Of a stretch of 63,173 nucleotides of DNA, positions 42,164 to 51,137 are shown in pieces. How positions within the stretch are numbered: the stretch's first letter is position 1; every line of letters begins with the position of its first letter. A program made the position numbers and the translations under genes. Below the pieces are notes generated by a model. It was given only the letters and a program-made list of their open reading frames with translations, was not told the origin of the DNA and made no database searches. The DNA is from Massilia sp. YIM B02443 (lineage in GTDB: Bacteria; Pseudomonadota; Gammaproteobacteria; Burkholderiales; Burkholderiaceae_D): NCBI RefSeq assembly GCF_030411955.1, contig NZ_JASNRA010000029.1, forward strand, positions 1-63,173, given 5' to 3'.

Positions 42164-43329
42164 TGGGTGCTTGCTGGCGTGGCGAACTGTTGCGCTGGGG
42201 TTGCGCGCGCCACGTCGAGTTGGAACTTCACCCGGTAGTTTAACATGGTCACCAGCAGGACAAGCAGGGCCGCCCCGGCGTTATGCATGACGGCAATGGC
42301 CAGCGGGAAGTCGAAGTACACGGTGGCGATGCCGGTGAACAGCTGTACCACCAGCACCAGCGCCAGCCGGCGCGCCGTCGCTTCCAGACCGGCGATGTTC
42401 CATGCGCGCCACACGGCCAGGCCGAGCACGATCACCAGCACCAGCGCGAAGGCGCGGTGGACCCAGTGGATGGCCACCAGCGCCGAGAACGGCAGATAGT
42501 GGCCGGCGGCGGTCTTGCCCAGCTCGCGCCACAGGTGGAAGCCGTGCTCGAAGTCGAGTTCCGGCACGATCTGGCCCTGGCACAGCGGGAAGGTGTCGCA
42601 GGCCATGGTGGCGTAGTTGGTGCTCACCCAGCCGCCGAGGGCGATCTGCACCGTCAGCGCGACCGCGCCGAGCAGCGCCAGCAAGCGCAGGCCGCGCAGG
42701 CGTTTCAGCAACGCTTGTATCGACACCCCGGCACGCGGCGGCGTCGGTGGGCTCATCAAAAAATCTTCGCGCCCGCCCATCCAGGCCAGCATCGCCAGCA
42801 GCGTCATGCCCAGCAACAGGTGTCCGGTGACGATGGCCGGTTGCAGTTTCAGGGTGACGGTCCAGGCGCCGAACGCACCCTGGATCAGCACGAACACGAA
42901 CAGCGCCAGCGGCATCGCCGGCTTGTAGGCGACGTTGCGGGTGCGGCGGTACTGGATGACCGAGGTGAACAGCAGCGCCATGATCAGGGCGCCGATGCCC
43001 ATCGCCAGGTAGCGGTGGATCATCTCGATCCAGGCTTTCACGACAGTGACCGGGCCGGTCGGCATGGCCGCTTCGGCGGCGGCGATCTCGCTGTGCGCCA
43101 GGAAGGGGTTGGCTTCGCCGTAGCAGCCCGGCCAGTCCGGGCAGCCGAGGCCGGAATCGGTCAAGCGGGTAAAACCGCCGAACACGATCAGGTCGAAGGT
43201 CAGGAACACCATGATCCAGACCAGCTTGCGGTATTTGTTGACGCTGTTGGACATCCAGACCATGGCCAGCGGCAAGCTGGCCACCAGCAGGCCCATCAGG
43301 CCGAGGTGAAGCAGTGAAGACAGATCCAT
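42160..43329 (-). CDS. ctaA: Heme A synthase (COX15/CtaA)
   Basis: A 389-residue membrane enzyme that oxidises the C8 methyl of heme O to a formyl group. Eight helices and the heme-ligand His motifs (EMIHRYLAMGIG, TGHLLLG and AIHWVHRAFALV) are visible, with GGFTRLTDSGLGCPDWPGCYG as the family signature near residue 50. The reading frame overlaps ctaB by 4 bp, so translation is coupled. It lies 90 bp downstream of the SCO-like gene. Confidence 0.96.
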   Translation of the reverse strand: MDLSSLLHLGLMGLLVASLPLAMVWMSNSVNKYRKLVWIMVFLTFDLIVFGGFTRLTDSGLGCPDWPGCYGEANPFLAHSEIAAAEAAMPTGPVTVVKAWIEMIHRYLAMGIGALIMALLFTSVIQYRRTRNVAYKPAMPLALFVFVLIQGAFGAWTVTLKLQPAIVTGHLLLGMTLLAMLAWMGGREDFLMSPPTPPRAGVSIQALLKRLRGLRLLALLGAVALTVQIALGGWVSTNYATMACDTFPLCQGQIVPELDFEHGFHLWRELGKTAAGHYLPFSALVAIHWVHRAFALVLVIVLGLAVWRAWNIAGLEATARRLALVLVVQLFTGIATVYFDFPLAIAVMHNAGAALLVLLVTMLNYRVKFQLDVARATPAQQFATPASTQ

Positions 43330-43419
43330 GCGTAATGCGACTCTTGGTTGATTGGCAGCCCGGGCGCGCGTTGTCGCGCCGCCCTGCTTGCGGATTGATG
43401 TGCCGGCCGGCTCGCGGAC

Positions 43420-44028
43420 TTAACCGATGGACGAGGCCTTGAGCAGCTTGACGATGTCCTTGTAGACCTTGCCCGGGAACGGCTGCTTCGGGAAGCGCAT
43501 CATGAGGTTGCCGAGCGGGTCGATCATGTAGACGTGGTCGCCCGGCTTGGTGTCGGGCTCGGCCGGCAACCATTTTGCCACCGTTGCGGCCGGCGCGCGC
43601 AGCATCTCGGTGCCGTCGTATTCGCGCATCACCACGGTGTCGATCGGCTTGTCATCGGTGATCAGCCAGACGCGCTCCATGCGCTCCATGTTCTTGCCCT
43701 GCATGGTGCGCCACTGGCGCATCGCGTACAGCTGGCGCTGGCATTCCTCGTCGCACTCGCCGCTGCCGGTGCGCAGCATGATCCACTTGCCTTTCAGGTC
43801 ATGCAGCGTACGCGGCTTGCCGTCGAGCGTGGTGGTGGCCATCTCGGGGATCGGGTACTGGCGCGGATCGAGGATGGTGCCGTAGTTGTTGCGCTCGACC
43901 GGCTTGGCGACGTAGTAGGTGAAATAGGAAGCAAGCAATGGCGTGGCGCACACGGCCAGAATCAGCAGCAACTTGCGGCGGCCGCGCCGTTGCGCGGTCC
44001 TGGGGTCAATCTGTTTTTCCTGATCCAC
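43420..44028 (-). CDS. SCO-like membrane-anchored thioredoxin-fold protein
   Basis: A 202-residue protein with a single N-terminal helix (KLLLILAVCATPLLASYF) and a periplasmic thioredoxin-like domain. A CxxxC motif in GSGECDEECQRQLY lies where SCO proteins have CPxxCP, and GDHVYMIDPLGNLMMRFPK is the matching C-terminal region. It is known as a constant member of betaproteobacterial oxidase clusters and is probably a copper or disulfide assembly factor. It overlaps the SURF1 gene by 23 bp. Confidence 0.75.
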   Translation of the reverse strand: MDQEKQIDPRTAQRRGRRKLLLILAVCATPLLASYFTYYVAKPVERNNYGTILDPRQYPIPEMATTTLDGKPRTLHDLKGKWIMLRTGSGECDEECQRQLYAMRQWRTMQGKNMERMERVWLITDDKPIDTVVMREYDGTEMLRAPAATVAKWLPAEPDTKPGDHVYMIDPLGNLMMRFPKQPFPGKVYKDIVKLLKASSIG

Positions 44029-44731
44029 GTCGAAATCCCGTCATCACATAAAAAAGGACGGCCAGCGCCGCCAGCGCATACCACTGGAAGGCGTAGCCGC
44101 GATGCTTGTCGATGCCGGCGTCCGGCGCCGGCCAATCGCGTTGTAGTCGATCGTCGGCGGTGGCCGGCGCGGTCTGCTGCACCAGGAACGGTTGCAGCGC
44201 CAGTCCGCTGGCGCGCGCCAGGTCCTGCGGCGCCAGGTTCTGGACCTGGGCGCCGGGCGCGAGCGGCGCGGATTCGCCCAGCTCCATCACCCGTCCGCTC
44301 GAGGCCACCACCCGGCCTTCGATCAGGAGCGGGCCGGCGGGCGTGACGAACGGCGGCAGTTTTCCGAACTCGGCCTGGCGCGGCAACCAGCCGCGCAGCA
44401 CCAGCACGTGCATGTCCGAACCCGCTATTCTAAACGGCATTGCGAGATAAAACCCGGACTGGCTTCCCATTGGCCGGTTGGCCAGGAAGACCGGCCAGCC
44501 GGCGACGAATTCGCCGCGCAGGCGCACGCGGCGAAATGCCAGGTCGTCGCGCCATGCGATGGCGGGACCGAGCTCGATGGGGGCTGCGGCGCCGCGCTCG
44601 CGCTGTTGCGTCTGCAGTTCGGTTTTATAGGCGGCCCGGTCCTGTTGCCAGTTGCCGAGCAGGATGCCGAAGATGGCGACGATCAGCGCCGCGATGAAGG
44701 GGATGGGGCGAAAACGAGGGGCGAACCGCAT
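44006..44731 (-). CDS. SURF1-family oxidase assembly protein
   Basis: A 241-residue inner-membrane protein with one helix at each end, typical of SURF1. The family motifs include FGILLGNWQQDRAAYK at the N terminus, the central GWPVFLANRPMGSQSGFYLA and WLPRQAEFGKLPP, and the C-terminal NKHRGYAFQWYALAALAV-type region (DKHRGYAFQWYALAALAV). SURF1 helps insert heme a3 into subunit I. The start lies 33 bp from the divergent DUF2909 gene; the end overlaps the SCO-like gene. Confidence 0.93.
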   Translation of the reverse strand: MRFAPRFRPIPFIAALIVAIFGILLGNWQQDRAAYKTELQTQQRERGAAAPIELGPAIAWRDDLAFRRVRLRGEFVAGWPVFLANRPMGSQSGFYLAMPFRIAGSDMHVLVLRGWLPRQAEFGKLPPFVTPAGPLLIEGRVVASSGRVMELGESAPLAPGAQVQNLAPQDLARASGLALQPFLVQQTAPATADDRLQRDWPAPDAGIDKHRGYAFQWYALAALAVLFYVMTGFRRGSGKTD

Positions 44732-44764
44732 TACAATGAAGCCTCAACCTTTCGCGGGCCGTCC

Positions 44765-44965
44765 ATGAAAATCTTCGTTGCCATTGCGTTCATCCTGATC
44801 CTGGCCAGCCTTGGTTCGGCGTTGTTCTTCCTGATGCGCGACAAGGGGCGGACCAATCGCACCGTGCATGCGCTGGCGATGCGGGTGGGCTTGTCGATTG
44901 CGTTGTTCCTGTGCCTGTTGGCGGCGTATCAGATGGGATGGATTGCGCCGACCGGGTTGCGTTAA
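44765..44965 (+). CDS. DUF2909 twin-transmembrane protein
   Basis: A 66-residue protein with two membrane helices (IFVAIAFILILASLGSALFF and VGLSIALFLCLLAAYQMGW) joined by a basic loop, the DUF2909 'twin transmembrane' family. It lies on the opposite strand inside the oxidase cluster, between SURF1 and ctaE, which is its usual location in Burkholderiales. Function is unknown; a role in oxidase assembly is inferred from location. It is convergent with ctaE across a repeat element. Confidence 0.85.
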   Translation: MKIFVAIAFILILASLGSALFFLMRDKGRTNRTVHALAMRVGLSIALFLCLLAAYQMGWIAPTGLR

Positions 44966-44970
44966 TGTCC

Positions 44971-45068
44971 GTAGGGTTAGCGGCTCTGCCGCCGACGCGT
45001 TCAACATACGCGTGAATGGCCGTGCATATGCCGGTTGAACGCGTCGGCGGGGAACCCGCCAACCCTAC
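44971..45068. repeat. 98-bp inverted-repeat element, form A, copy 2
   Basis: The ends are GTAGGGTTAGCGG and CCGCCAACCCTAC, with inner arms ACGCGTTCAAC and GTTGAACGCGT and the same core layout and orientation as 30329-30425. It fills the space between the convergent DUF2909 and ctaE genes and could also act as a bidirectional transcription barrier. Confidence 0.85.
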
Positions 45069-45083
45069 GCAATACCGCCTCGG

Positions 45084-45941
45084 TTACAGCCAGTACACCA
45101 CCACATACAACCCCAGCCACACCACGTCCACGAAGTGCCAGTACCACGCCGCCCCTTCGAAGCCGAAGTGATTATCCGGCGTAAAGTGCCCTTTCATCAC
45201 ACGGTACAGGATCACGGCCAGCATGATCGCGCCCATGGTCACGTGGAAGCCGTGGAAGCCCGTCAGCATGAAGAAGGTCGAGCCGTAGATGCCCGAGGTC
45301 AGCTTGAGGTTCAGGTCCCGGTAGGCATGCATGTATTCATAGACCTGGAAGCCCATGAACACGGCGCCGAGCAGGATGGTCGCGGCCAGCCAGACGGCGG
45401 TCTTGTGGCGGTGGCCGGCGCGCAGCGCGTGGTGGGCGATCGTCAGCGTCACGCCCGAGGTCAGCAGCAGCGCGGTGTTGATGGTCGGGATCGGGAACGG
45501 GCCCATGATGTTGAAGGTATCGACCACGCCGGCCGGGCCGGTATTGCCCCAGTGGGCGGCGAAGTCGGGCCACAGGATCTTGTGGTCGAGGTCGGCCAGC
45601 CAGGGCATCGACACCGCACGCGCATAGAACAGCGCGCCGAAGAAGGCGCCGAAGAACATCACCTCGGAGAAAATGAACCAGCTCATAGACCAGCGGTAGG
45701 CGACGTCGATGCGCTTGCTGTACAGGCCCGACTCGGATTCGCGGATCGCTTCGCCGAACCAGAAATACAGCACCAGCAGCATGGCGGCGATGCCGGCCAG
45801 GCAGACGGCCGGCGCCCACGACATGCCGTTGACCCAGCCGGAAGCGCCGGTCATGGTCACCAGCATCGAGATGCCGGCGCACAGCGGCCAGCGCGAGGGG
45901 CCGGGTACGTAGTAGTAAGGCGCGGTTTGTGGCGAACTCAT
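45084..45941 (-). CDS. ctaE: Cytochrome c oxidase subunit III
   Basis: A 285-residue seven-helix subunit III. FIFSEVMFFGAFFGALFYAR carries the conserved Glu of the family and GFHGFHVTMGAIML and HFVDVVWLGLYVVVYWL are the standard C-terminal motifs. It stabilises the proton-uptake region of the aa3 oxidase. It follows the DUF2970 gene by 80 bp on the minus strand. Confidence 0.97.
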   Translation of the reverse strand: MSSPQTAPYYYVPGPSRWPLCAGISMLVTMTGASGWVNGMSWAPAVCLAGIAAMLLVLYFWFGEAIRESESGLYSKRIDVAYRWSMSWFIFSEVMFFGAFFGALFYARAVSMPWLADLDHKILWPDFAAHWGNTGPAGVVDTFNIMGPFPIPTINTALLLTSGVTLTIAHHALRAGHRHKTAVWLAATILLGAVFMGFQVYEYMHAYRDLNLKLTSGIYGSTFFMLTGFHGFHVTMGAIMLAVILYRVMKGHFTPDNHFGFEGAAWYWHFVDVVWLGLYVVVYWL

Positions 45942-46021
45942 CCTTATCTCCTTGGGTGAATCTATTAGCTTCTGCTTTATAGATGCTGCTTTATAGGAAC
46001 CGCGATCTCAAAAATTACCGT

Positions 46022-46240
46022 TCACTTCCATGAAACGGCGAAACGCACTGCGAGCATCAGCAGTCCGATAAACACCATCACCCCAATCAAGGCCGCGATG
46101 ATCACATGCACCGGATTCAGGTTCGCCGCATCGCTCTCGTAATCTTTTCTTTTACGCACCCCGAAAAACGACCACAACACCGCCTTCATCGTGGCCAGGA
46201 AACTGCCTTTGCGCTGGTGCGGCTTGTCCTCGTCCATCAT
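46022..46240 (-). CDS. DUF2970 single-pass membrane protein
   Basis: A 72-residue protein with a cytoplasmic N terminus (FLATMKAVLWSFFGVRKR) and one C-terminal helix (VIIAALIGVMVFIGLLMLAV), the DUF2970 family. It overlaps the ctaG stop codon in an ATGA, and ctaE follows. It is a constant small member of betaproteobacterial cta operons; its role is unknown. The ATG at 46237 is an equally possible start. Confidence 0.85.
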   Translation of the reverse strand: MMDEDKPHQRKGSFLATMKAVLWSFFGVRKRKDYESDAANLNPVHVIIAALIGVMVFIGLLMLAVRFAVSWK

Positions 46241-46815
46241 CCGTTCTTGCCGCCCGCCGGCGTCGCCGCCGCCTTGAACGCCCCGCCGATCTCGAAGAAC
46301 GTGTACGACAGCGTGATGTTCTTCACCTCGCGCGGCAGCTTCGGATCGATGAAGAACACCACCGGCATCTGGCGCGCCTCGTTGGCCTGCAAGGTCTGCT
46401 CGCGGAAGCAGAAACAATCCACCTTCATGAAATGCGGCGTGGCCGATTGCGGCGCATAACTCGGAATCGCCTGCGCCTTGACCGCCCTGCCCTGGGTATT
46501 CACCACCTCGTACATCACGGTCGCCAGTTCGCCCGGATGCACGTCGATGCTGCGCGTGGTCGGGCGGAAGCGCCACGGCCCCTGCGCATTGCCGTCCAGC
46601 TCGACCGTGATGGTGCGCGAGGTATCCACCTGCGAATTGAGCGGCGCCGCCACGAACTCGCCCTGCTGGGTCAGCACGTTAATCCCGAGCACCTCGCAGA
46701 TCTGGCGATACACCGGCACCAGCGCATAGCCGAAGCCGAACATGGCGACTGCCACCACCACCAGCTTGCCGAGGGTGCGGCGGTTCAGGCGCAGCAGTCT
46801 GGCTTGGGTGCTCAT
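46237..46815 (-). CDS. ctaG: Cytochrome c oxidase assembly protein CtaG/Cox11
   Basis: A 192-residue CuB-insertion factor with one membrane helix near 18-35 and a periplasmic immunoglobulin-like domain. The copper-binding motif CFCFREQTL is intact, preceded by FMKVD, and the conserved PVFFIDPKLP is present. It starts 1 bp after the CoxSAP stop and overlaps the DUF2970 start, so the block is translationally coupled. Confidence 0.95.
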   Translation of the reverse strand: MSTQARLLRLNRRTLGKLVVVAVAMFGFGYALVPVYRQICEVLGINVLTQQGEFVAAPLNSQVDTSRTITVELDGNAQGPWRFRPTTRSIDVHPGELATVMYEVVNTQGRAVKAQAIPSYAPQSATPHFMKVDCFCFREQTLQANEARQMPVVFFIDPKLPREVKNITLSYTFFEIGGAFKAAATPAGGKNG

Positions 46816-46816
46816 C

Positions 46817-46921
46817 TCAGCTCAGCCACAGAAACTTGACGAACACGCTGACGAAGAAGAACAGCGCCAGGCCGCCCACCAGCAGCGCGGTCCTCAGGTT
46901 GTTGGGTTTGCGCGAATTCAT
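46817..46921 (-). CDS. Cytochrome oxidase small assembly protein (CoxSAP-like)
   Basis: A 34-residue single-helix protein, MNSRKPNNLRTALL followed by VGGLALFFFVSVFVKFLWLS. It fits the CoxSAP family of tiny proteins found between ctaD and ctaG in betaproteobacteria. A GAGG Shine-Dalgarno sequence lies 5 bases upstream of the ATG at 46921; an ATG one codon earlier is possible. It begins 11 bp after ctaD and ends 1 bp before ctaG. Confidence 0.75.
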   Translation of the reverse strand: MNSRKPNNLRTALLVGGLALFFFVSVFVKFLWLS

Positions 46922-46931
46922 CATGTCCTCG

Positions 46932-48545
46932 TCATTTCACCAGCGGCGGATGTTCGAAGGTATGGAACGGCGCCGGGCTCGGCACGGTCCACTCCAGCCC
47001 TTCCGCGCCTTCCCACGGTTTCGCAGGCGCCTTGGCGCCGCCGCGGATGGTCGGCAGCACCACCGCGAACAGGAAGTACACCTGCGACAGCCCGAAGCCG
47101 AAGGCGCCGATCGACACGATCATGTTGAAGTCGGTGAACTGGGTGGCGTAGTCGGCATAGCGGCGCGGCATGCCGGCCAGGCCCAGGAAGTGCATCGGGA
47201 AGAAGGTGATGTTGAAGGAAATGAGCGACAGCCAGAAGTGCATCTTGCCGCGCCCTTCCGGATACATGTGCCCGGTCCACTTCGGCGCCCAGTAATAGAA
47301 GCCGGCGAACAGCGCGAACAGCGAGCCGGCCACCAGCACGTAGTGGAAGTGCGCCACCACGTAATAGGTGTCGTGCACCTGGATGTCGATCGGCGTCACC
47401 GCCAGGATCAGGCCGGTGAAGCCGCCCATCGTGAACACGAAGATGAAGCCGACCGCGAACAGCATCGGCGTCTCGAAGGTCATCGAGCCCTTCCACATGG
47501 TGGCGACCCAGTTGAACACCTTCACACCGGTCGGCACCGCGATCAGCATGGTGGCGTACATGAAGAACAGCTGCGAGGTCACCGGCATGCCGGTGGTGAA
47601 CATGTGGTGGGCCCAGACGATGAACGACAGGATCGCGATCGAGGCGGTGGCGTACACCATCGAGGCATAGCCGAACAAGGGTTTGCGGGCAAAGGCCGGG
47701 ATGATCTGCGAGACGATGCCGAACGCCGGCAGGATCATGATGTAGACCTCCGGGTGGCCGAAGAACCAGAAGATGTGCTGGTACATGACCGGATCGCCGC
47801 CGCCGGCCGCGTTGAAGAACGAGGTGCCGAAATGGCGGTCGGTCAGGGTCATGGTGATGGCCCCGGCCAGCACCGGCATCACCGCGATCAGCAGGTAGGC
47901 CGTGATCAGCCAGGTCCAGCAGAACATCGGCATCTTCATCAGCGTCATGCCCGGCGCGCGCATATTGAGGATGGTGACGATGATGTTGATCGAGCCCATG
48001 ATCGACGAGGCGCCCATGATGTGCATCGCGAAGATCGCCATGTCCATGCCGATGCCCATCTGGGTCGACAGCGGCGCATATAGCGTCCAGCCGGCGGCAG
48101 TGGCCCCGCCCGGCACCAGGAACGAGCCGGCCAGCAAGATCGCGGCCGGAGGCAGCAGCCAGAACGAGAAATTGTTCATGCGCGCGAACGCCATGTCCGA
48201 GGCGCCCACCTGCAGCGGCAGCATCCAGTTGGCGAAGCCGACGAAGGCCGGCATGATCGCGCCGAACACCATCACCAGGCCGTGCATGGTGGTCAATTGG
48301 TTGAAGAACTCGGGACGGAAGAACTGCAGGCCGGGCTGGAACAGCTCGGTGCGGATCATCAGCGCCAGCACCCCGCCCGAGAGCAGCATGATGAACGAGA
48401 ACCACAGGTACAGGGTACCGATGTCCTTGTGGTTGGTGGCGAACAGCCAGCGGCGCCAGCCGTGCGGATGGTCGTGGGCGTGGTCGTGGCCATGGCCGTG
48501 CAGGTGATCGTGGTCTTGTGCGGGGTCGAGCGTGGTCGTCGTCAT
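46932..48545 (-). CDS. ctaD: Cytochrome c oxidase subunit I
   Basis: The 537-residue catalytic subunit holding heme a, heme a3 and CuB. Twelve helices and the ligand motifs are visible: TMHGLVMVFGAIMPAF (low-spin heme His), WFFGHPEVYIMILP (CuB His and Tyr cross-link region), VWAHHMFTTG (CuB His pair) and VAHFHYVLVAGSLFALFAG (heme a3 and a His). The N terminus is His-rich (DHDHLHGHGHDHAHDH), a feature that may bind metal and is not part of the core enzyme. The gene follows ctaC by 68 bp. Confidence 0.98.
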   Translation of the reverse strand: MTTTTLDPAQDHDHLHGHGHDHAHDHPHGWRRWLFATNHKDIGTLYLWFSFIMLLSGGVLALMIRTELFQPGLQFFRPEFFNQLTTMHGLVMVFGAIMPAFVGFANWMLPLQVGASDMAFARMNNFSFWLLPPAAILLAGSFLVPGGATAAGWTLYAPLSTQMGIGMDMAIFAMHIMGASSIMGSINIIVTILNMRAPGMTLMKMPMFCWTWLITAYLLIAVMPVLAGAITMTLTDRHFGTSFFNAAGGGDPVMYQHIFWFFGHPEVYIMILPAFGIVSQIIPAFARKPLFGYASMVYATASIAILSFIVWAHHMFTTGMPVTSQLFFMYATMLIAVPTGVKVFNWVATMWKGSMTFETPMLFAVGFIFVFTMGGFTGLILAVTPIDIQVHDTYYVVAHFHYVLVAGSLFALFAGFYYWAPKWTGHMYPEGRGKMHFWLSLISFNITFFPMHFLGLAGMPRRYADYATQFTDFNMIVSIGAFGFGLSQVYFLFAVVLPTIRGGAKAPAKPWEGAEGLEWTVPSPAPFHTFEHPPLVK

Positions 48546-48613
48546 GTCAGTATCCCTGGTACAAACGTGCTGCTGCTGGTTGCCGGACTGTCGTTGGGTT
48601 CTGCCGAATCACT

Positions 48614-49807
48614 TCACTTGCGCGCCGCCAGCACTTCCGCCGGTTGGACGATATTTTCCGCAGCCTTGTTCGACCAGGTATTGCGGGTATACGTGATCAC
48701 CGCCGCGATCTCGGTATCCGAGAGCTGCTTCCAGGCCGGCATTTCGGTCGGGAACTTGCCGGTCTTCTGGCCATTGAGCAGCACGTCGATCTGGTGCGCT
48801 TTTTCGCCGTTGACCACCTGCGAGCCGTCCAGCGCCGCGAACGCGGCCGGCACGCCCTTGCCGTTGGCCTGGTGGCAGGCCACGCAGTTGGCGGCGTACA
48901 CCGCTTCGCCACGGGTTTTGAGTTCGTCGATGGTCCAGGTCTTGGTCGGATCGTCGGCCAGCGCCGCCATCTCTTTCTTCTTGCCGTCGACCCAGGCCGT
49001 GTAGTCTTCGGCCGAGACCACGCGCACCACGATCGGCATGAAGGCGTGGTCCTTGCCGCACAGCTCGACGCAATTGCCGCGGTAGACGCCGATCTTGTCG
49101 GCCTTGAACCAGCCGTCGCGGACAAAACCCGGAATCGCATCCTGCTTGATGGCAAACGCCGGAATGGTCCAGGCATGGATCACGTCGTTGGCGGTGAACA
49201 CCATGCGCACCTTCTTGCCGACCGGGACCACCATCTCGTTGTCCACTTCCAGCAGGTAGTTCTCGCCGCGCGCCTCGGTGGCGGCCACGCCCGGCTCGCC
49301 GATCTGGGTGCGCGGCGTGGACAGGTTGGACAGGAAGGAGATGCCCTCGCCCTCGCCCTTCAGGTAGTCGTAGCCCCATTTCCACTGCATGCCGGTGGCC
49401 TTGATGGTGAGGTCGGCGTTGGAGGTGTCCTTCAGCGCCACCACGGTCTTGGTGGCGGGCAGCGCCATGCCGATCACGATCAGGAACGGGACGATGGTCC
49501 AGGCAATTTCGACGGCGGTGGATTCGTGGAAGGTGGCGGGCTTGTGCCCGAGCGACTTGCGGTGCTTGAAGACCGAATAGAACATCACGCCGAACACGCC
49601 GACGAAGATCACCAGGCAGACGATCATCATCCAGTTATGCAGCGAATAGATGTCGGCGCCGACGGCGGTGACGGGGGTCTGCATGTTGAGCTGGTGCTGC
49701 ACCGGGCGGCCCGTGATTTCCTGGTCGGCCCAGGCGGGAATGGCGGCGCTCAAGCCGAAGATGGCGCAGCCGGACAGCACGGCCTGAAGTCGCGTTGCAT
49801 ATGTCAT
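48614..49807 (-). CDS. ctaC: Cytochrome c oxidase subunit II with fused cytochrome c domain
   Basis: A 397-residue subunit II. A signal segment and two helices (about 58-80 and 100-120) anchor a periplasmic cupredoxin domain whose CuA motif is GNCVELCGKDHAFM, followed by a C-terminal cytochrome c domain with NCVACHQANGKG and a Met ligand in TEMPAW. This caa3-like layout accepts electrons from soluble cytochrome c through the fused domain. ATG at 49807 starts the signal peptide. It heads the oxidase operon; the promoter should lie in the 350-bp space upstream. Confidence 0.97.
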   Translation of the reverse strand: MTYATRLQAVLSGCAIFGLSAAIPAWADQEITGRPVQHQLNMQTPVTAVGADIYSLHNWMMIVCLVIFVGVFGVMFYSVFKHRKSLGHKPATFHESTAVEIAWTIVPFLIVIGMALPATKTVVALKDTSNADLTIKATGMQWKWGYDYLKGEGEGISFLSNLSTPRTQIGEPGVAATEARGENYLLEVDNEMVVPVGKKVRMVFTANDVIHAWTIPAFAIKQDAIPGFVRDGWFKADKIGVYRGNCVELCGKDHAFMPIVVRVVSAEDYTAWVDGKKKEMAALADDPTKTWTIDELKTRGEAVYAANCVACHQANGKGVPAAFAALDGSQVVNGEKAHQIDVLLNGQKTGKFPTEMPAWKQLSDTEIAAVITYTRNTWSNKAAENIVQPAEVLAARK

Positions 49808-50157
49808 GTATGTCCCCAACCACCCTAAAAATAAGACTATTTTTAAACGGCCAGAAATTCCAAGAACGAACCGCGGCCGCTCCGAAACCTTGTCGCAAGG
49901 GGATTGCCGGGTCATCGCGCGACGTGCATGGCGGACATGGCAAAAACCATCTCGCCCCACCCGGCAATACGTTGCTGCCAGGTTCAGGCGACCCTGCGGA
50001 TGCTGCACTTCATGACACTGCCTCGTACCGGCCTGCCGCTTTTTTCAGCGATGTTCGGGGCCGGACGATAAAAATGGCAATTGATTATATCTAAAGCACT
50101 AATTTTTATTCAAGGAAAATCGGCCCTGGCGGCGCATCGCCCATGCAGGGCGGGTGA
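49808..50157 (-). promoter_or_regulatory. ctaC upstream region with AT-rich palindrome
   Basis: A 350-bp stretch with no credible gene. A perfect palindrome with 8-bp arms (TAAAAATA, then 4 bp, then TATTTTTA) lies at 49826-49845, ending 18 bp before the ctaC start codon. It could be an operator or a 5'-leader hairpin. A second AT-rich patch lies near 50075-50125 next to the bioC 3' end. Confidence 0.35.
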
Positions 50158-51075
50158 TCACGGTTTGCGCGGCTGGAAGCGCACGATCGATTCGCCCGCC
50201 GCCGTGGTCCTGGGCGCCGGCCGGAACGCGTGGCCGTAGATGACTTCGAAGGTCAGGCCCAGCTTGCCGTCCGGACGGCGCCGCGCTTCCAGCGCCGCCA
50301 GCATGCGCTGCCAGGCGGCGCGCCCGATCAGGCCGCGGCGGCGGGTGTCGAGCGGATCGCCGCCCAGGGCGCGCACGTCGGCCAGCAAGGCCTGCGCGGT
50401 ATCGTAGGTGACGGTGATGCGCTCCATGTCCATCACCGGCGTCGAGAAGCCCGCCTCCACCAGCTGGTCGCCGAAGTCGTGCATGTCGACGAAGGGCAGC
50501 GCGTGCGTATGCAGGTCGAGTTCGGCGAAGGCGGCGCGCAGCTCGCTGAAGGTGTCCGGGCCGAAGCTGGAGAACATCAGCAAGCCCTCCACCCGCAGCA
50601 CGCGGCGCCACTCGGCGAACACGCGGTCCGGCTGCGGGTGCCAGTGCAGCGCCAGGTTCGACCACAGCAGGTCGAGCGAGTTCGCCTTGAACGGCAGGTC
50701 GCCGAAGTCGCCACAGGCGACGTCGACCCCGGCCTTGGCCGGCAGGAAGCGGCTCAGCATCTGGTTCAGCGAACGGGTCGACGGCGCCGGCGCCCGGGCC
50801 GCGCGCGTCATCGCCTCGGCCCCGTCCAGGCCGACGATCTGGGCCGCCGGATAGGTCTTCTGCAGCAGCGCCAGGTCGGCCCCGGCGCCGCAGCCGGCGT
50901 CCAATACCTGCTTCGGCACCAGCTTCACCAGGCCCAATCGTTCGTGCATGCGGCTGGCGATTTCGCGCCGCAAAAAGTCGGACGAGGCGACGCGCTCGGG
51001 ACGCGCGAACAGCTCGCGCACGCGCGCCAGGTCGATCGGTGCGCTCAGCTTGGACGAGGATTGAGGAGAGGCCAT
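50158..51075 (-). CDS. bioC: Malonyl-ACP O-methyltransferase BioC
   Basis: A 305-residue class I methyltransferase that methylates malonyl-ACP to start pimelate synthesis for biotin. The SAM-binding motif is VLDAGCGAGADLALL, followed by the acidic motif IVGLDGAEAM and the BioC-specific LLWSNLALHWHPQPDRVFAEWRRVLR. GPDTFSELRAAF is typical of BioC. No other biotin gene is adjacent. It is divergent from comF, with start codons 63 bp apart. Confidence 0.88.
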   Translation of the reverse strand: MASPQSSSKLSAPIDLARVRELFARPERVASSDFLRREIASRMHERLGLVKLVPKQVLDAGCGAGADLALLQKTYPAAQIVGLDGAEAMTRAARAPAPSTRSLNQMLSRFLPAKAGVDVACGDFGDLPFKANSLDLLWSNLALHWHPQPDRVFAEWRRVLRVEGLLMFSSFGPDTFSELRAAFAELDLHTHALPFVDMHDFGDQLVEAGFSTPVMDMERITVTYDTAQALLADVRALGGDPLDTRRRGLIGRAAWQRMLAALEARRRPDGKLGLTFEVIYGHAFRPAPRTTAAGESIVRFQPRKP

Positions 51076-51137
51076 GGATGAGAAGCGGTCAAATGAGATA
51101 ATGCGCGCAGTTTACCCGTTTGTGGAAAACCAGGCCG

